DNA of 64,000 bases, taken from NCBI RefSeq assembly GCF_900187365.1, contig NZ_FYDG01000014.1, positions 22,959 to 86,958 of the forward strand, read 5' to 3'. Positions 18,304-26,777 of the stretch are shown piece after piece. The stretch's first letter is position 1; every line of letters begins with the position of its first letter. This DNA is from Rhodoblastus acidophilus. GTDB lineage: Bacteria; Pseudomonadota; Alphaproteobacteria; Rhizobiales; Beijerinckiaceae. The position numbers were made by a program, and so were the translations under genes. The notes under the pieces are model-generated. The model was given only the letters and a program-made list of their open reading frames with translations, did not search any database and was not told where the DNA came from.

Positions 18304-18834
18304 TCATTTCCGCCACTTCGCCCGCATCGCCGCGAATTTCGCCAATTGGCTTGCGTCCGGCTCCCCCGCAACGTCGCGCCGGACCAGGATTTTGAACAGG
18401 GCGTCGCCGGTCTGATTCAGGAAGATCACCGCGCAGGATCTGCGCCCGGACAGGGAGCGGTCCACCAGCCAGACCGTGGCGCAGAGGTCGCGCGACAGCG
18501 CGTCAGCCGCCGGCGCGAGGGCGAACAGGTTGAACAGGCTGCGTCCCGCTCGTCCGGGCTGGAGCTGCGTCGTCATTTCGAAACCGCCATGCGCGTCGGA
18601 GGTCGCGAAGACGACCCGCCCCCAACCGGCCAGCTCGTCCCAGATTTGGGCGAAATATCGGCCGCTGGCCTTGCAGGCCTGCGACGACGGCAGCAGCGCC
18701 AGCACGTCGCGCAAGGTGAGGTCATGCCGGCGCGCGATCTCTTCGAGATCGACGTCGCCGATGGCCAACGCGCTGCGCGCCGCCTGGAGCCGCGTGGCGA
18801 AATCGCTCGCGGGGATCGTGACGACGAGGTTCAT
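18304..18834 (-). CDS. second HutX/ChuX-like haem-handling protein
   Basis: A 176-residue protein with the same order of segments as HutX: HDLTLRDVLALLPSSQ, WGRVVFATSDAHGGFEM, GRSLFNLFAL and LFKILVRRD near the end, but clearly diverged from its neighbour. It is probably a paralogue with a different haem-related role, or a partner of HutX. Its ATG overlaps the stop of the upstream IsdG-like gene (18831-18834), so it is translated with that gene. A gap of 202 bases with an Irr box separates it from hutX. Confidence 0.75.
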   Translation of the reverse strand: MNLVVTIPASDFATRLQAARSALAIGDVDLEEIARRHDLTLRDVLALLPSSQACKASGRYFAQIWDELAGWGRVVFATSDAHGGFEMTTQLQPGRAGRSLFNLFALAPAADALSRDLCATVWLVDRSLSGRRSCAVIFLNQTGDALFKILVRRDVAGEPDASQLAKFAAMRAKWRK

Positions 18835-19172
18835 TCCGCCGCCTCCCGTGGCGCCAAGGGCGCGCTGAGCGCCTGAAGAACCTCAAATCCCTCGAACTGC
18901 GGCTGGCCGATCGACAGCGGCGCGCGCTGTTCCGCGCGATCATGCGCGGCGCGAAATTGCATCGACCGGGTCCAGGCCTCGAAATCCGCCTTGCGCGCCC
19001 ATAAAGTGTAGGACGAATAGAGCATCGGCTCCGCTTCCTCCGATCCCTTGAGGAGCTGGAAGGTCATGAAGCCCGGCATTTGATGCAGCGTCGAATTGCG
19101 GGCCAGCCACATGGCTTCGAATGCGGCGGCGTTTTCTCTCAAAACCTTGAAACGATTCATCGCGACAAACAT
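18831..19172 (-). CDS. haem-degrading monooxygenase-like protein (IsdG/HmoA type)
   Basis: A 113-residue dimeric alpha/beta-barrel (ABM) protein: MFVAMNRFKV, FEAMWLARNSTLHQMPGFMTF, LYSSYTLWARKADFEAWTRS and FRAAH. IsdG-like members open haem with oxygen. The Asn and Trp positions of this family appear to be present, and the haem-ligand His could be in FRAAHDRA. With hutW nearby the cell would have one oxygen-dependent and one oxygen-independent way to take iron from haem. It follows tonB after 18 bases. Confidence 0.75.
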   Translation of the reverse strand: MFVAMNRFKVLRENAAAFEAMWLARNSTLHQMPGFMTFQLLKGSEEAEPMLYSSYTLWARKADFEAWTRSMQFRAAHDRAEQRAPLSIGQPQFEGFEVLQALSAPLAPREAAE

Positions 19173-19190
19173 GGTTTCGCCTTTTCTGGA

Positions 19191-20027
19191 TCAACGCAGG
19201 GAGTAGTTGACGGCCGTGGTGAAGCTCAGGCGCGCCCCGGCCGGCGCGGGCGGAAACGGCGCGGCGTTGCGCACCATCACGAGCGTGGCCTGATCGAGCG
19301 CGCTCGATCCTGAACCGCGCGCCAGAGCCACGCCCTGGACCTGGCCGGAGGCCGACAGCGTGAAGGCCACCACGGCGATTCCGGTGACGTCGCGGTCGCG
19401 CGCGACGGAGGGATATTGCTTGTGGCGCGCCAGTTGCGCGAGCACCGCGCCGCGCCAGTTTTGCGCCTCGGCGCCGCCGGACGCGGGCGCCGGGCCGCGC
19501 GCGCCGCCCTGTGAACCCGCGCGGGCGTTTTGGCGCTCGCTCCCGCGCCCGGCTTGCGCCAGAGGCGCCGGTTCTTTCTCGACGGCGCGCCGGGGCTGCG
19601 TCGGTCGCGTGGGTTTTGGAACGTTCTTGACGGCGCGCGGCGAGGGAACCGGCTTGGGCCGCGCAGGCGAAACACTTTTGCCAACCGGCGGCGGAGCCTC
19701 CTCGCCCGACGGCGAGACCGCCGCAACCGGCGCAGAGTCGATCGCCGGTTGCGGCGGCGCCTCGACCGGCGCGGGCGCCGCCTCGGAGTCGAGGCTGTTG
19801 AGATCGTCGGCGGAGAGGTAGGCGATGTCCAGGGTCCGCTCCCCACCCGCAAAGTCCTGGGCCGAATCGTCCGCCGGGGCGCGTGCGAACACGGCGATCG
19901 CCAGCGTGAGGTGCAGGGCCAGCGACGCCAGGGACGACCAGGCCAGCCGGCGCCACGCCCGCGCCTCCGGCCGCTCCGGCGCGGTGTCCTGAAGGAATGG
20001 CGCGGCGAACGTGCTGGACAGGATCAT
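19191..20027 (-). CDS. tonB: TonB energy-transducing protein
   Basis: A 278-residue protein: a short cytoplasmic part, one membrane anchor (LAWSSLASLALHLTLAIAVFA) with the SxxxH pattern, a long Pro/Ala/Lys-rich spacer (residues about 75-185) and a C-terminal TonB fold (NWRGAVLAQLARHKQYPSVA, then GIAVVAFTLSASGQV). It passes proton-motive energy to outer-membrane receptors. Start 20027 (MILSST) was chosen because GGGTGGGG lies just before it and it avoids overlap with the receptor stop. It directly follows the haem receptor and is probably dedicated to it; exbB and exbD are not present. Confidence 0.92.
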   Translation of the reverse strand: MILSSTFAAPFLQDTAPERPEARAWRRLAWSSLASLALHLTLAIAVFARAPADDSAQDFAGGERTLDIAYLSADDLNSLDSEAAPAPVEAPPQPAIDSAPVAAVSPSGEEAPPPVGKSVSPARPKPVPSPRAVKNVPKPTRPTQPRRAVEKEPAPLAQAGRGSERQNARAGSQGGARGPAPASGGAEAQNWRGAVLAQLARHKQYPSVARDRDVTGIAVVAFTLSASGQVQGVALARGSGSSALDQATLVMVRNAAPFPPAPAGARLSFTTAVNYSLR

Positions 20028-20037
20028 GATCCCCACC

Positions 20038-22155
20038 CTATTTCGCGGCATATTTGACGGTGAGGGTGAGTTTCGCCGTCAGCCCGGGGCTCGCCAGCGT
20101 ATCGAGATATTGCACATAGCGCCGGTCGAACAGGTTGGTGACGCTCAAACCGGCATTCAGCCAGTCATTGTGCTTATAATCCGCGAACAGGTCGAACAGG
20201 GCGTAGCCGCCGCTCGGCGTGGTCACGTCCCTGGGGCTGTCGCCCACGAATGTGGCGCGCCCGCCGATGGTCAGCGCCTCGTTGAGGAAACGCAATCCGC
20301 CCGTAAGGCCGAGACGGTGCGGACGCACGCTGTTGAGCGGCGCGCGGGTTTCGAGATTGCGCCCCTGGTTCAGGGTGGCGTTGACGGAGGCGAAACCGTC
20401 GCGCCAGTCATAGGCGGCCTCAAGCTCCACGCCGTAAATTTCCGCGCGCGCGACGTTCAGATATTGATAGGACTGCATCGCCATGCAGTATCGCGGGGCG
20501 CGCGCGCACACCGTGGCGGGCATGCCGGGAATATAGGGCACGAGGTAGGAGGCGCCGACCGTCTCCATGTCGATGAAGTCGGTGACGCGATTGTCGAAGG
20601 CGGTGATTTTCGCACGCATCTTGTCGCCCTCGCGCAGGACATCGTCATATTTCAGATTGACGCCGCCCTCGACGTCATGCGCGACTTCCGGGCGCAGGCT
20701 GGGATTGGGCAGGATGGTGAAAGCCGGAAACGGATGGGCTCCGGCGATCAGCGTTTCCGTGATCGAGGGCGCGCGATAGCCCTCGGCATAGGTCGCGAAA
20801 ACTTCGGCGCCCTCAACCGGCGACACGCCCACGGTGACCTTGGGCGACACGCGGTCGCCGCTCGATTCATACACGCCGCCGTTGAGCTGGTAGCGGTCGT
20901 AGCGCGCCGCGCCGATCACGCGCAGCCAGCCGCCATAACGAAACTCGTCCTCGACGAAGGCGCCGGACAGCGTTCTCCGCCCCGAGGGCGTGAGCGCCGC
21001 GATGAAGCCGCCGGCGTCGTCATAGGTCTTGACATGGTCCCACGACGCGTCGCCGCCGAAGGTGAGCGCGTGATCGGCGCCGAGCGTAGCGAAGCGCGCG
21101 GTGTTGTGGAGGTCGAACCCTTCGGTGTCGATCTTGTCGGAGCGTTTGCCGCCGACCTGGGCGCCCAGCGCGGCATAGGTCGCATTGGCTGACGCCAGCG
21201 TCTGCTCGTTGTGGGTCTGGGTGAGATAGACCTTGGCGCTGAGGTCGAGCAGCGGAATGTCCGGGCGGTTGAAGCGATAGCCGAGCGAATAGGTTCCGGC
21301 GTTGACGTCGTTGTTGAACCGAGATCCGGCGGCGCTCGTGCCGTTGTTGGCGTATTGGAAATTCTGCGTCAGCGCCGAGAGGCTGATTTCCTGGCCTTCG
21401 GCCGGGCGCAACCGCCCCTTGAACAGTCCTCCGACCGCGTCATTGCCGCTGTCGGAGACGCGAACGCCGTCGCCGTCGCGATAGGGTTCGCGGTTGCGGT
21501 AGAGGAATTGCGCGTAAAGGTCGGCGTAATCGTCGATGCGGGCGCCGGCCGCCGTGCTGTTGAGGAAATTCTGTCCGTTGGTTCCCGCGCCGAACTTTTG
21601 CACGACGCCATAGCGCTCGTCGGATTTCAGAATGTCGTCGACGCTCTTTGTGCTCAGCGACACCACGCCGCCGATCGCGCCGGAGCCATAGACATTGGCG
21701 ACGGGACCGCGGGTGACTTCCGCCCGCCCCAAAAATTCCGGTTCGAGATAAAACGTGCCGGAGGGGCCGTGATCGGAAATCTGGTAGTCTTGGCGGGCGC
21801 CGTCGACCAGCACGTTGACGCGGCCGAAATCCTGCAAGCCGCGGATGTTGATGGACTGGCCGGGATCGTTGGCGGTTTGCTGCGCGGCGACGCCGGGGAC
21901 GTCGCGCAGCAGGTCGGACACCGTCGACGGCTGGAAGCGCCCGGCCTCCGCCGCCGTGACCGTGCTCGCGCCGGCGAGCGTGTCGACGGTCTTCTCGTCC
22001 GTCTTGGTGGCGGTGACATTGATCGTGTCGAAGCCGGACGGGTCGGCGGCGGGCTCCGCCAACGCTTCGCCCAGGGTTGAAACGGCCGCCAGCGCGACCG
22101 CCAGACAGGCGCGTCCCGCGCCGCCGCGCCGCTTTGCCGATGGAATGCCAGACAT
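20038..22155 (-). CDS. TonB-dependent haem/haemoglobin receptor
   Basis: A 705-residue outer-membrane receptor. It has a signal peptide, a TonB box-like INVTATKTDE, a plug with NIRGLQDFGRVNVLVDGARQ and EVTRGPVANVYGSGAIGG, and a 22-strand barrel. In the barrel, GYRAPSITETL and then NPSLRPE correspond to the FRAP and NPxL boxes of HemR/HutA-type haem receptors. The protein ends in KYAAK rather than the usual aromatic residue. It heads the minus-strand operon with tonB and haem-handling genes and is divergent from hemP-hmuTUV, sharing an Irr-box region. Confidence 0.9.
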   Translation of the reverse strand: MSGIPSAKRRGGAGRACLAVALAAVSTLGEALAEPAADPSGFDTINVTATKTDEKTVDTLAGASTVTAAEAGRFQPSTVSDLLRDVPGVAAQQTANDPGQSINIRGLQDFGRVNVLVDGARQDYQISDHGPSGTFYLEPEFLGRAEVTRGPVANVYGSGAIGGVVSLSTKSVDDILKSDERYGVVQKFGAGTNGQNFLNSTAAGARIDDYADLYAQFLYRNREPYRDGDGVRVSDSGNDAVGGLFKGRLRPAEGQEISLSALTQNFQYANNGTSAAGSRFNNDVNAGTYSLGYRFNRPDIPLLDLSAKVYLTQTHNEQTLASANATYAALGAQVGGKRSDKIDTEGFDLHNTARFATLGADHALTFGGDASWDHVKTYDDAGGFIAALTPSGRRTLSGAFVEDEFRYGGWLRVIGAARYDRYQLNGGVYESSGDRVSPKVTVGVSPVEGAEVFATYAEGYRAPSITETLIAGAHPFPAFTILPNPSLRPEVAHDVEGGVNLKYDDVLREGDKMRAKITAFDNRVTDFIDMETVGASYLVPYIPGMPATVCARAPRYCMAMQSYQYLNVARAEIYGVELEAAYDWRDGFASVNATLNQGRNLETRAPLNSVRPHRLGLTGGLRFLNEALTIGGRATFVGDSPRDVTTPSGGYALFDLFADYKHNDWLNAGLSVTNLFDRRYVQYLDTLASPGLTAKLTLTVKYAAK

Positions 22156-22297
22156 TCAATACCCCCAACCCATGCAAGATGCGCTGGCTGGGCGGGAGGG
22201 CCTGGCTGGCTGGTTGGCGCGCGCCCTGTCGGACACGCGCATCACGTTGCGATGAAAGTGACGAACTGGAAACGCGGCGGCAAGCGAACCGTCAATA

Positions 22298-22314
22298 TTT
22301 AGAACGGTTCAAAA
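22298..22314. promoter_or_regulatory. Irr-type iron control element in the receptor/hemP divergent promoter
   Basis: TTTAGAACGGTTCAAAA matches TTTAGAA-N3-TTCTAAA at 13 of 14 fixed positions. It lies 143 bases upstream of the receptor start and 78 bases upstream of hemP, so it could serve both directions. Confidence 0.7.
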
Positions 22315-22391
22315 AACTGCTCATTGTTTTGACAGCGCGCGCAGCCGCTTCCTACCATTGCGGCATCGTCACACATGCCTTGCGTTCATTC

Positions 22392-22580
22392 ATGGATAAA
22401 TCATCGAAATTCCCGCCCGGCCCGGCAGCTCCGACGCCAGCCTTCGCCACGGCCCTCGCGCTCGACGCCATCGACGCGCGCAGCCTGCTGAAAGGCCGCA
22501 AGGAGGCGCTGCTCCTGCTCGATGGCGAGCCTTATCGCCTGCGCATCACCGGCAACAACAAGCTGATCCTGACCAAATGA
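22392..22580 (+). CDS. hemP: HemP small haem-uptake protein
   Basis: A 62-residue protein ending in the HemP core: IDARSLLKGRKEALLLLDGE, then YRLRITGNNKLILTK. HemP/HmuP is a small protein found at the head of haem-uptake operons; in some alpha- and betaproteobacteria it acts as an activator of the receptor gene. The start at 22392 is chosen because longer frames run back into the promoter and Irr box. It overlaps hmuT by 4 bases (ATGA). Confidence 0.88.
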   Translation: MDKSSKFPPGPAAPTPAFATALALDAIDARSLLKGRKEALLLLDGEPYRLRITGNNKLILTK

Positions 22581-23494
22581 CCGACAGGCCTCCCATGACA
22601 TCGAAACGCAAGCGCATCGCGAATTTCGGCCCCGTCCTGACCGCCGCCTTGTTCATCCTGTGCTTGCGCCAGATCGCGCCGATCGCCGCCCCGGCGCAGG
22701 AACGCACTGTCGTCGTCGGCGGCGCCCTCACCGAAATCGCCTATGCGCTGGGACGTCAAGACGCCATCGTCGGCGTCGACGCCACCAGCCTGTTCCCGCC
22801 GCAGGCGCTCAAGGACAAGCCCAATATCGGCTATTTCCGCGCCCTGTCGGCGGAAGGCGTGCTGTCGCTGCGGCCCACGCGCATTCTGGCGGTGGAGGGC
22901 GCCGGGCCGCCGCCGACGCTCGACGCCTTGACGGCCGCCGGCGTCCCCGTCCAGCGCGTCGCCGACCAGCCGACGCCAGAAGGCGTCGCGCAAAAAATCC
23001 TCGCCGTCGGCGCCGCCTTCGACGCCGCGCCAGGCGCCGAGGCGCTGGCGGCGGAGGTCCGCGCGCGTTTCGCGGCGCTGGAGGCGCGCCGTCAGTCCAT
23101 CGCCACGCCCAAGCGCGCGCTGTTCGTGCTCGCGGTGCAGAACGGCCGCCTGCTATGCGGCGGCGGCGGCACCGCCGCCGATTCCATGCTGCGGCTCGCC
23201 GGCGCGGTCAATGTCGCGGGCTTCGACGGCTACAAGGCCATGACCGACGAGGCGCTGATCGCCGCCGCGCCCGAGGCGATCGTCGGCATGGCGCGCGACG
23301 GCGCCTCCGTCGCCGAGGCCATCAAGGCCGCGCCGGCGGCGGCGCGCACCCCGGCGGCGCAGCATCAAGCGATTTTCGAGATGGACAGCCTTTATCTGCT
23401 CGGCTTCGGCCCGCGCGCGCCCGAGGCGGCGGCGGAGCTGATGAGCCGGCTCTATCCCTCCGGCGGCCCCTCCAGCGGCGCGGAGGCGCGATGA
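22577..23494 (+). CDS. hmuT: haem ABC transporter, periplasmic binding protein
   Basis: A 305-residue secreted protein with a signal peptide ending near AAPAQE, then RTVVVGGALTEIAYALG, the start of class III binding proteins, and IGYFRALSAEGVLSLRPTRIL. It binds haem in the periplasm and delivers it to HmuU. The N-terminus could also begin at the internal ATG near codon 7. It overlaps hemP and hmuU by 4 bases on each side, so the whole unit is translationally coupled. Confidence 0.92.
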   Translation: MTDRPPMTSKRKRIANFGPVLTAALFILCLRQIAPIAAPAQERTVVVGGALTEIAYALGRQDAIVGVDATSLFPPQALKDKPNIGYFRALSAEGVLSLRPTRILAVEGAGPPPTLDALTAAGVPVQRVADQPTPEGVAQKILAVGAAFDAAPGAEALAAEVRARFAALEARRQSIATPKRALFVLAVQNGRLLCGGGGTAADSMLRLAGAVNVAGFDGYKAMTDEALIAAAPEAIVGMARDGASVAEAIKAAPAAARTPAAQHQAIFEMDSLYLLGFGPRAPEAAAELMSRLYPSGGPSSGAEAR

Positions 23495-24564
23495 TTTTCG
23501 CCCAGCCCTTGTTCGCCCGCGCCGACAATCGCGCGCCCGTCCTGCTGATCGCGGTCTGCGCCTGCCTTGCGGCCGCAGCGCTCGGCCTCTGCCTCGGCGC
23601 GACCTCCATTCCGCCAGAGCGCGTGACCTCCGCGCTATGGCGTGAACTCGCCCTCGGCGGTCCTGCCTCCGCCGAGGGCGAGCATTTCATCGTCGTCGGC
23701 CTGCGACTGCCGCGCGTCGTGCTCGGCCTCGAAATCGGCGCCGCGCTGGCGCTGGCGGGCGCGATGATGCAGGGCCTGTTCCGCAATCCGCTGGCCGACC
23801 CCGGCTTGGTCGGCGTCACCAGCGGCGCCGGGCTGGCGGTCGCCATGACCATCGTGCTGGGCGAACACATTTGGGGCGCGGGCGCGCAATGGCTGCATGT
23901 CGCGGCGCTGCCCGCCGACGCCTTCCTCGGCGGCCTCGCGGCGACCGGGTTCATCTACGTCCTGGCGACGCGCGGCGGCCGCACGTCGATGACGGTGATG
24001 CTGCTGGCGGGCGTCGCTCTGTCGGCCTTCGCCGGCGCGGCGACCGCGCTTCTGTCCTACCTGTCCGACGACCGGCAATTGCGCGATCTCAGCTTCTGGT
24101 TCCTCGGCAGCCTGGGCGGGGCGAATTGGGGCAAGGCGGCGACCCTGGCGCTGGCGCTGACGCCGGCGCTGCTCGCCATGCCCTGGCTGGCGCGCGGCCT
24201 CAACGGACTGGCGTTCGGCGAGGCCGAGGCGTTCCATCTCGGCTTGCGCGCCGAACTCATCAAGGGCGCGGCCATCGGCCTGATCGCGCTGGCGGTGGGC
24301 GCGAGCGTCGCGGCGGCGGGCGCCATCGGCTTCATCGGCCTGGCGGCGCCCCATCTCGTCCGGCTGATGGCCGGGCCGGATCATCGCATGTTGTTGCCGC
24401 TTTCGGCGCTGTGCGGCGCCACCTTGCTGGTCGGCGCCGACGCCCTCGCGCGCACGCTGCTGGCGCCGGCGGAACTGCCGGTCGGCATTTTGACGGCCAG
24501 CATTGGCGCGCCCTTCTTCCTCTGGCTGTTGCTGCGGGATTCCACGCGGAGCGATCCGACATGA
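23491..24564 (+). CDS. hmuU: haem ABC transporter permease
   Basis: A 357-residue FecCD/BtuC-type permease with about ten membrane segments. LRLPRVVLGLEIGAALALAG, GLFRNPLADPGLVGVTSGAG and GAIGFIGLAAPHLVRL are the family motifs, the last one contacting the ATPase. ATG 23491 overlaps the hmuT stop; the frame is open further upstream only because it overlaps hmuT. It forms the inner-membrane haem channel with HmuV. Confidence 0.93.
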   Translation: MIFAQPLFARADNRAPVLLIAVCACLAAAALGLCLGATSIPPERVTSALWRELALGGPASAEGEHFIVVGLRLPRVVLGLEIGAALALAGAMMQGLFRNPLADPGLVGVTSGAGLAVAMTIVLGEHIWGAGAQWLHVAALPADAFLGGLAATGFIYVLATRGGRTSMTVMLLAGVALSAFAGAATALLSYLSDDRQLRDLSFWFLGSLGGANWGKAATLALALTPALLAMPWLARGLNGLAFGEAEAFHLGLRAELIKGAAIGLIALAVGASVAAAGAIGFIGLAAPHLVRLMAGPDHRMLLPLSALCGATLLVGADALARTLLAPAELPVGILTASIGAPFFLWLLLRDSTRSDPT

Positions 24565-25406
24565 ATACATTCATCCAGGCCGAAAACCTCTCCTATGCCG
24601 TGAACGGGCGCAAGCTGATCGACGCGGTCTCCATCGGCTTCGATCCCGGCGAATTCGTCGCCATCATCGGCCCCAATGGCGCGGGCAAATCAACCTTGCT
24701 GCGTCTGCTGAGCGGCGAATTAAGGCCAAGCGCGGGACGGGTCGCCTGGTCCGGCGAACCCGCCGAAAAACTTTCGCCCGCGCGGCTGGCGCTCCGCCGC
24801 GCCGTGATGGCGCAAGGCGCGGCGCTGGCGTTTTCCTATCCGGTTCACGAGGTGGCGCGGCAGGGCCTCGCGGTGGTCGGCCGGCGCCTGCCGAAAATAC
24901 AGGCGGACAAGATCGTCACGCGCGCTCTGGCGGTCAGCGGCGTGCAACATCTGTCTTACCGAAATTTTCTGACCCTCTCCGGCGGCGAACAGCAGCGCGC
25001 CCGCTTCGCCCGCGCCCTGTGCCAGCTGAAGGCCGCGCAGGAGCACGGCCGCTTTTGCCAGGCCTTGCTGCTGGACGAGCCGACGTCGAGCCTCGACCTC
25101 GAGCACCAGCTCGCGCTACTGGGCGCGGCGCGGGCGATCGTCGGCAGCGGCGTGACCGTGATCGCCATTGTTCACGATCTCAACATTGCGGCGCGTTTCG
25201 CCGACAGGCTGGTCGTCCTCGCTGGCGGCCGCGTCGTCGCGGACGGCCCCGCCGCTCAGGTGATCGACGAAGCGCTGGTGCGCGAGATTTTCCGCGCGAC
25301 CATGCGCGTCGACCGCGAATCCGCAACCGGACTGCCGATCGTCCTGCCGCAGACAAATATTAACCGCTGTGACGTTCACGCCCAAGCGTTCTTGGCGCGA
25401 TTCTGA
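24561..25406 (+). CDS. hmuV: haem ABC transporter ATP-binding protein
   Basis: A 281-residue ATPase: Walker A GPNGAGKST near residue 38, signature LSGGEQQRARFARAL, Walker B ALLLDEPTSSLD and the switch His in AIVHDLN. It powers haem import through HmuU. The last about 15 residues (after LPIVLPQ) do not look like the family end and run into the chemotaxis-receptor scar, so the natural stop may have been lost and the tail extended. The enzyme core is complete. Confidence 0.92.
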   Translation: MNTFIQAENLSYAVNGRKLIDAVSIGFDPGEFVAIIGPNGAGKSTLLRLLSGELRPSAGRVAWSGEPAEKLSPARLALRRAVMAQGAALAFSYPVHEVARQGLAVVGRRLPKIQADKIVTRALAVSGVQHLSYRNFLTLSGGEQQRARFARALCQLKAAQEHGRFCQALLLDEPTSSLDLEHQLALLGAARAIVGSGVTVIAIVHDLNIAARFADRLVVLAGGRVVADGPAAQVIDEALVREIFRATMRVDRESATGLPIVLPQTNINRCDVHAQAFLARF

Positions 25407-25409
25407 GTG

Positions 25410-25590
25410 TGGTGGATTTCGGCGACGGCGCGGAATCGCCGTGAAAATCCTTGACCGCGCCTCCCGGCGCCTCGTGGATGCTCTTGATCTGCGAGGCGAA
25501 CGCATCGGTCGCTTTGGCCGTCAGGCCGGCTAAGGTCTTCACATCCGACGCCACGACGGCAAGCCCCTTGTCTGCTTCGCCAGCGCGCAT
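25410..25590 (-). pseudogene. methyl-accepting chemotaxis protein, short fragment
   Basis: About 50 residues match the signalling hairpin of chemotaxis receptors: RAGEADKGLAVVASDVKTLA followed by TAKATDAFASQIKSIHEA. Just beyond, the frame shifts and the next conserved piece appears in another frame (AVAEIHH). Nothing else of a receptor is nearby. It is a stub left between hmuV and an IS110 fragment. Confidence 0.7.
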
Positions 25591-25595
25591 AGGCG

Positions 25596-25870
25596 ATGAG
25601 AGCCTCACTTGTGTTGGATTCGATGTGTCGAAGGCGAACCACGCAGTCGCTATTACGGCATCAGGTCGAACGGACGCAGTGCGATATTTTGGCGAGATTG
25701 AAGCAACGCCTGCGGCGGTAGAACGGTTCGTGCATAAGCTTGAGAAGAACCAGCGGTTGCACTTTTGCTATGAAGCTGGCCCGACCGGCTATAGCTTTTA
25801 TCGCCAGATCGTTGCGATGGGCCGTGCTTGCGAAGTGGTGGCTCCGTCTTGCGTCCCAATGCGCCCCGAG
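25596..25870 (+). mobile_element. IS110-family transposase, N-terminal fragment
   Basis: About 90 residues match the DEDD-type N-terminal domain of IS110 transposases: CVGFDVSKANHAVAI near the start (first catalytic Asp), then HFCYEAGPTGYSFYRQI (Glu) and ACEVVAPSCVPMRP. The sequence then departs from the family before the two remaining Asp residues and the Ser domain. No terminal repeats are needed for this family and none were seen. It is inactive. Confidence 0.75.
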
Positions 25871-26777
25871 GACAGCCACGCGCAAGCAGGTCCTCAAAAC
25901 TCAGCGGCGCAAAAACATCTTTTCGCACGCAGGCGGCGCGATTGGGGTCGCGTCCAACGGAAATCTTGAGTTTCGCCCGCGCGACCAATGACAGCGGGCG
26001 CGCGTCGTCGCGCGCTGACGCCACTTCCAGCAAAAATTTGCGCCGGAACGCGCGCTCGAAATCGGCATAGCCGTTGGCGATGACGTGAAACGCGTTTGGG
26101 CCGCCGATCACATGCTGCTTGCACCAATCCTCTATGGTGGTTCCGGCCATGTGCGGCTCATCGCGCAGTTCTTCCATGCTGAAGCCGGGCGCGCGATAGG
26201 CGCCGGTTCCAATGAATTCATTCTCGGTGCGAATGGGCAGGCCGTTGATGGTCACGCCCGAGGCGACGGTCTTGTCGCGCTCGTCCTCGGTCGCGCGCGC
26301 GCCGGCGCAATTGTCGGGGCCGTCGCCAGACACGTCGATGACGGTCGCAGAGGCCTGGCCGGGAACGTTGTGAACCAAGCCTTCGCGCGCCGCGCGCAGC
26401 ATGGCGGCCAAGCAGGTGAATTCGCCGGAAACGCGGGGCATGGCGCGGATCAGCCCGGCGATGCGGCGGGCGTCCTCGGCGTTGGCGACGACCTGCCAGG
26501 ACATGACCTCATGCGCATTGTCGGACCAAGCCAGCATCGAAACCGTCGCGCGATGATGCGGACCGCCGAGCAGGGCCTGAACGACGGACGGATCCTCCAG
26601 CGATCGGGCGATGCCTTCGAACTGCACGCGATAACGGGCGTCGTCCATCGAGCCGGAGACATCGACCGCCAGGATCAGCGCCGTGTCGAAATCTTCGGCC
26701 CGCGCCGGCGCCGCGGCGGCGCATACGCAGGCCAGCGCCAGTCCGGCGATCATTCGGGATCGAGCCAGATGCGCCAT
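25653..26777 (-). CDS. DUF1194 von Willebrand A-type secreted protein with an abnormal C-terminal extension
   Basis: A signal peptide (ending ARAEDF) is followed by a vWA-like domain with ILAVDVSGSMDDARY (MIDAS DxSxS) and DVSGDGPDNC, the DUF1194 pattern. The family normally ends shortly after RRKFLLEVA, here near base 26009. The frame instead runs on for about 118 residues across the antisense of the IS110 fragment. The natural end was therefore probably replaced by a deletion, and the tail may be harmful or degraded. The start has GGAGCGGAAGG in front. It overlaps the upstream small gene by 28 bases. Confidence 0.75.
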   Translation of the reverse strand: MAHLARSRMIAGLALACVCAAAAPARAEDFDTALILAVDVSGSMDDARYRVQFEGIARSLEDPSVVQALLGGPHHRATVSMLAWSDNAHEVMSWQVVANAEDARRIAGLIRAMPRVSGEFTCLAAMLRAAREGLVHNVPGQASATVIDVSGDGPDNCAGARATEDERDKTVASGVTINGLPIRTENEFIGTGAYRAPGFSMEELRDEPHMAGTTIEDWCKQHVIGGPNAFHVIANGYADFERAFRRKFLLEVASARDDARPLSLVARAKLKISVGRDPNRAACVRKDVFAPLSFEDLLARGCPRGALGRKTEPPLRKHGPSQRSGDKSYSRSGQLHSKSATAGSSQAYARTVLPPQALLQSRQNIALRPFDLMP

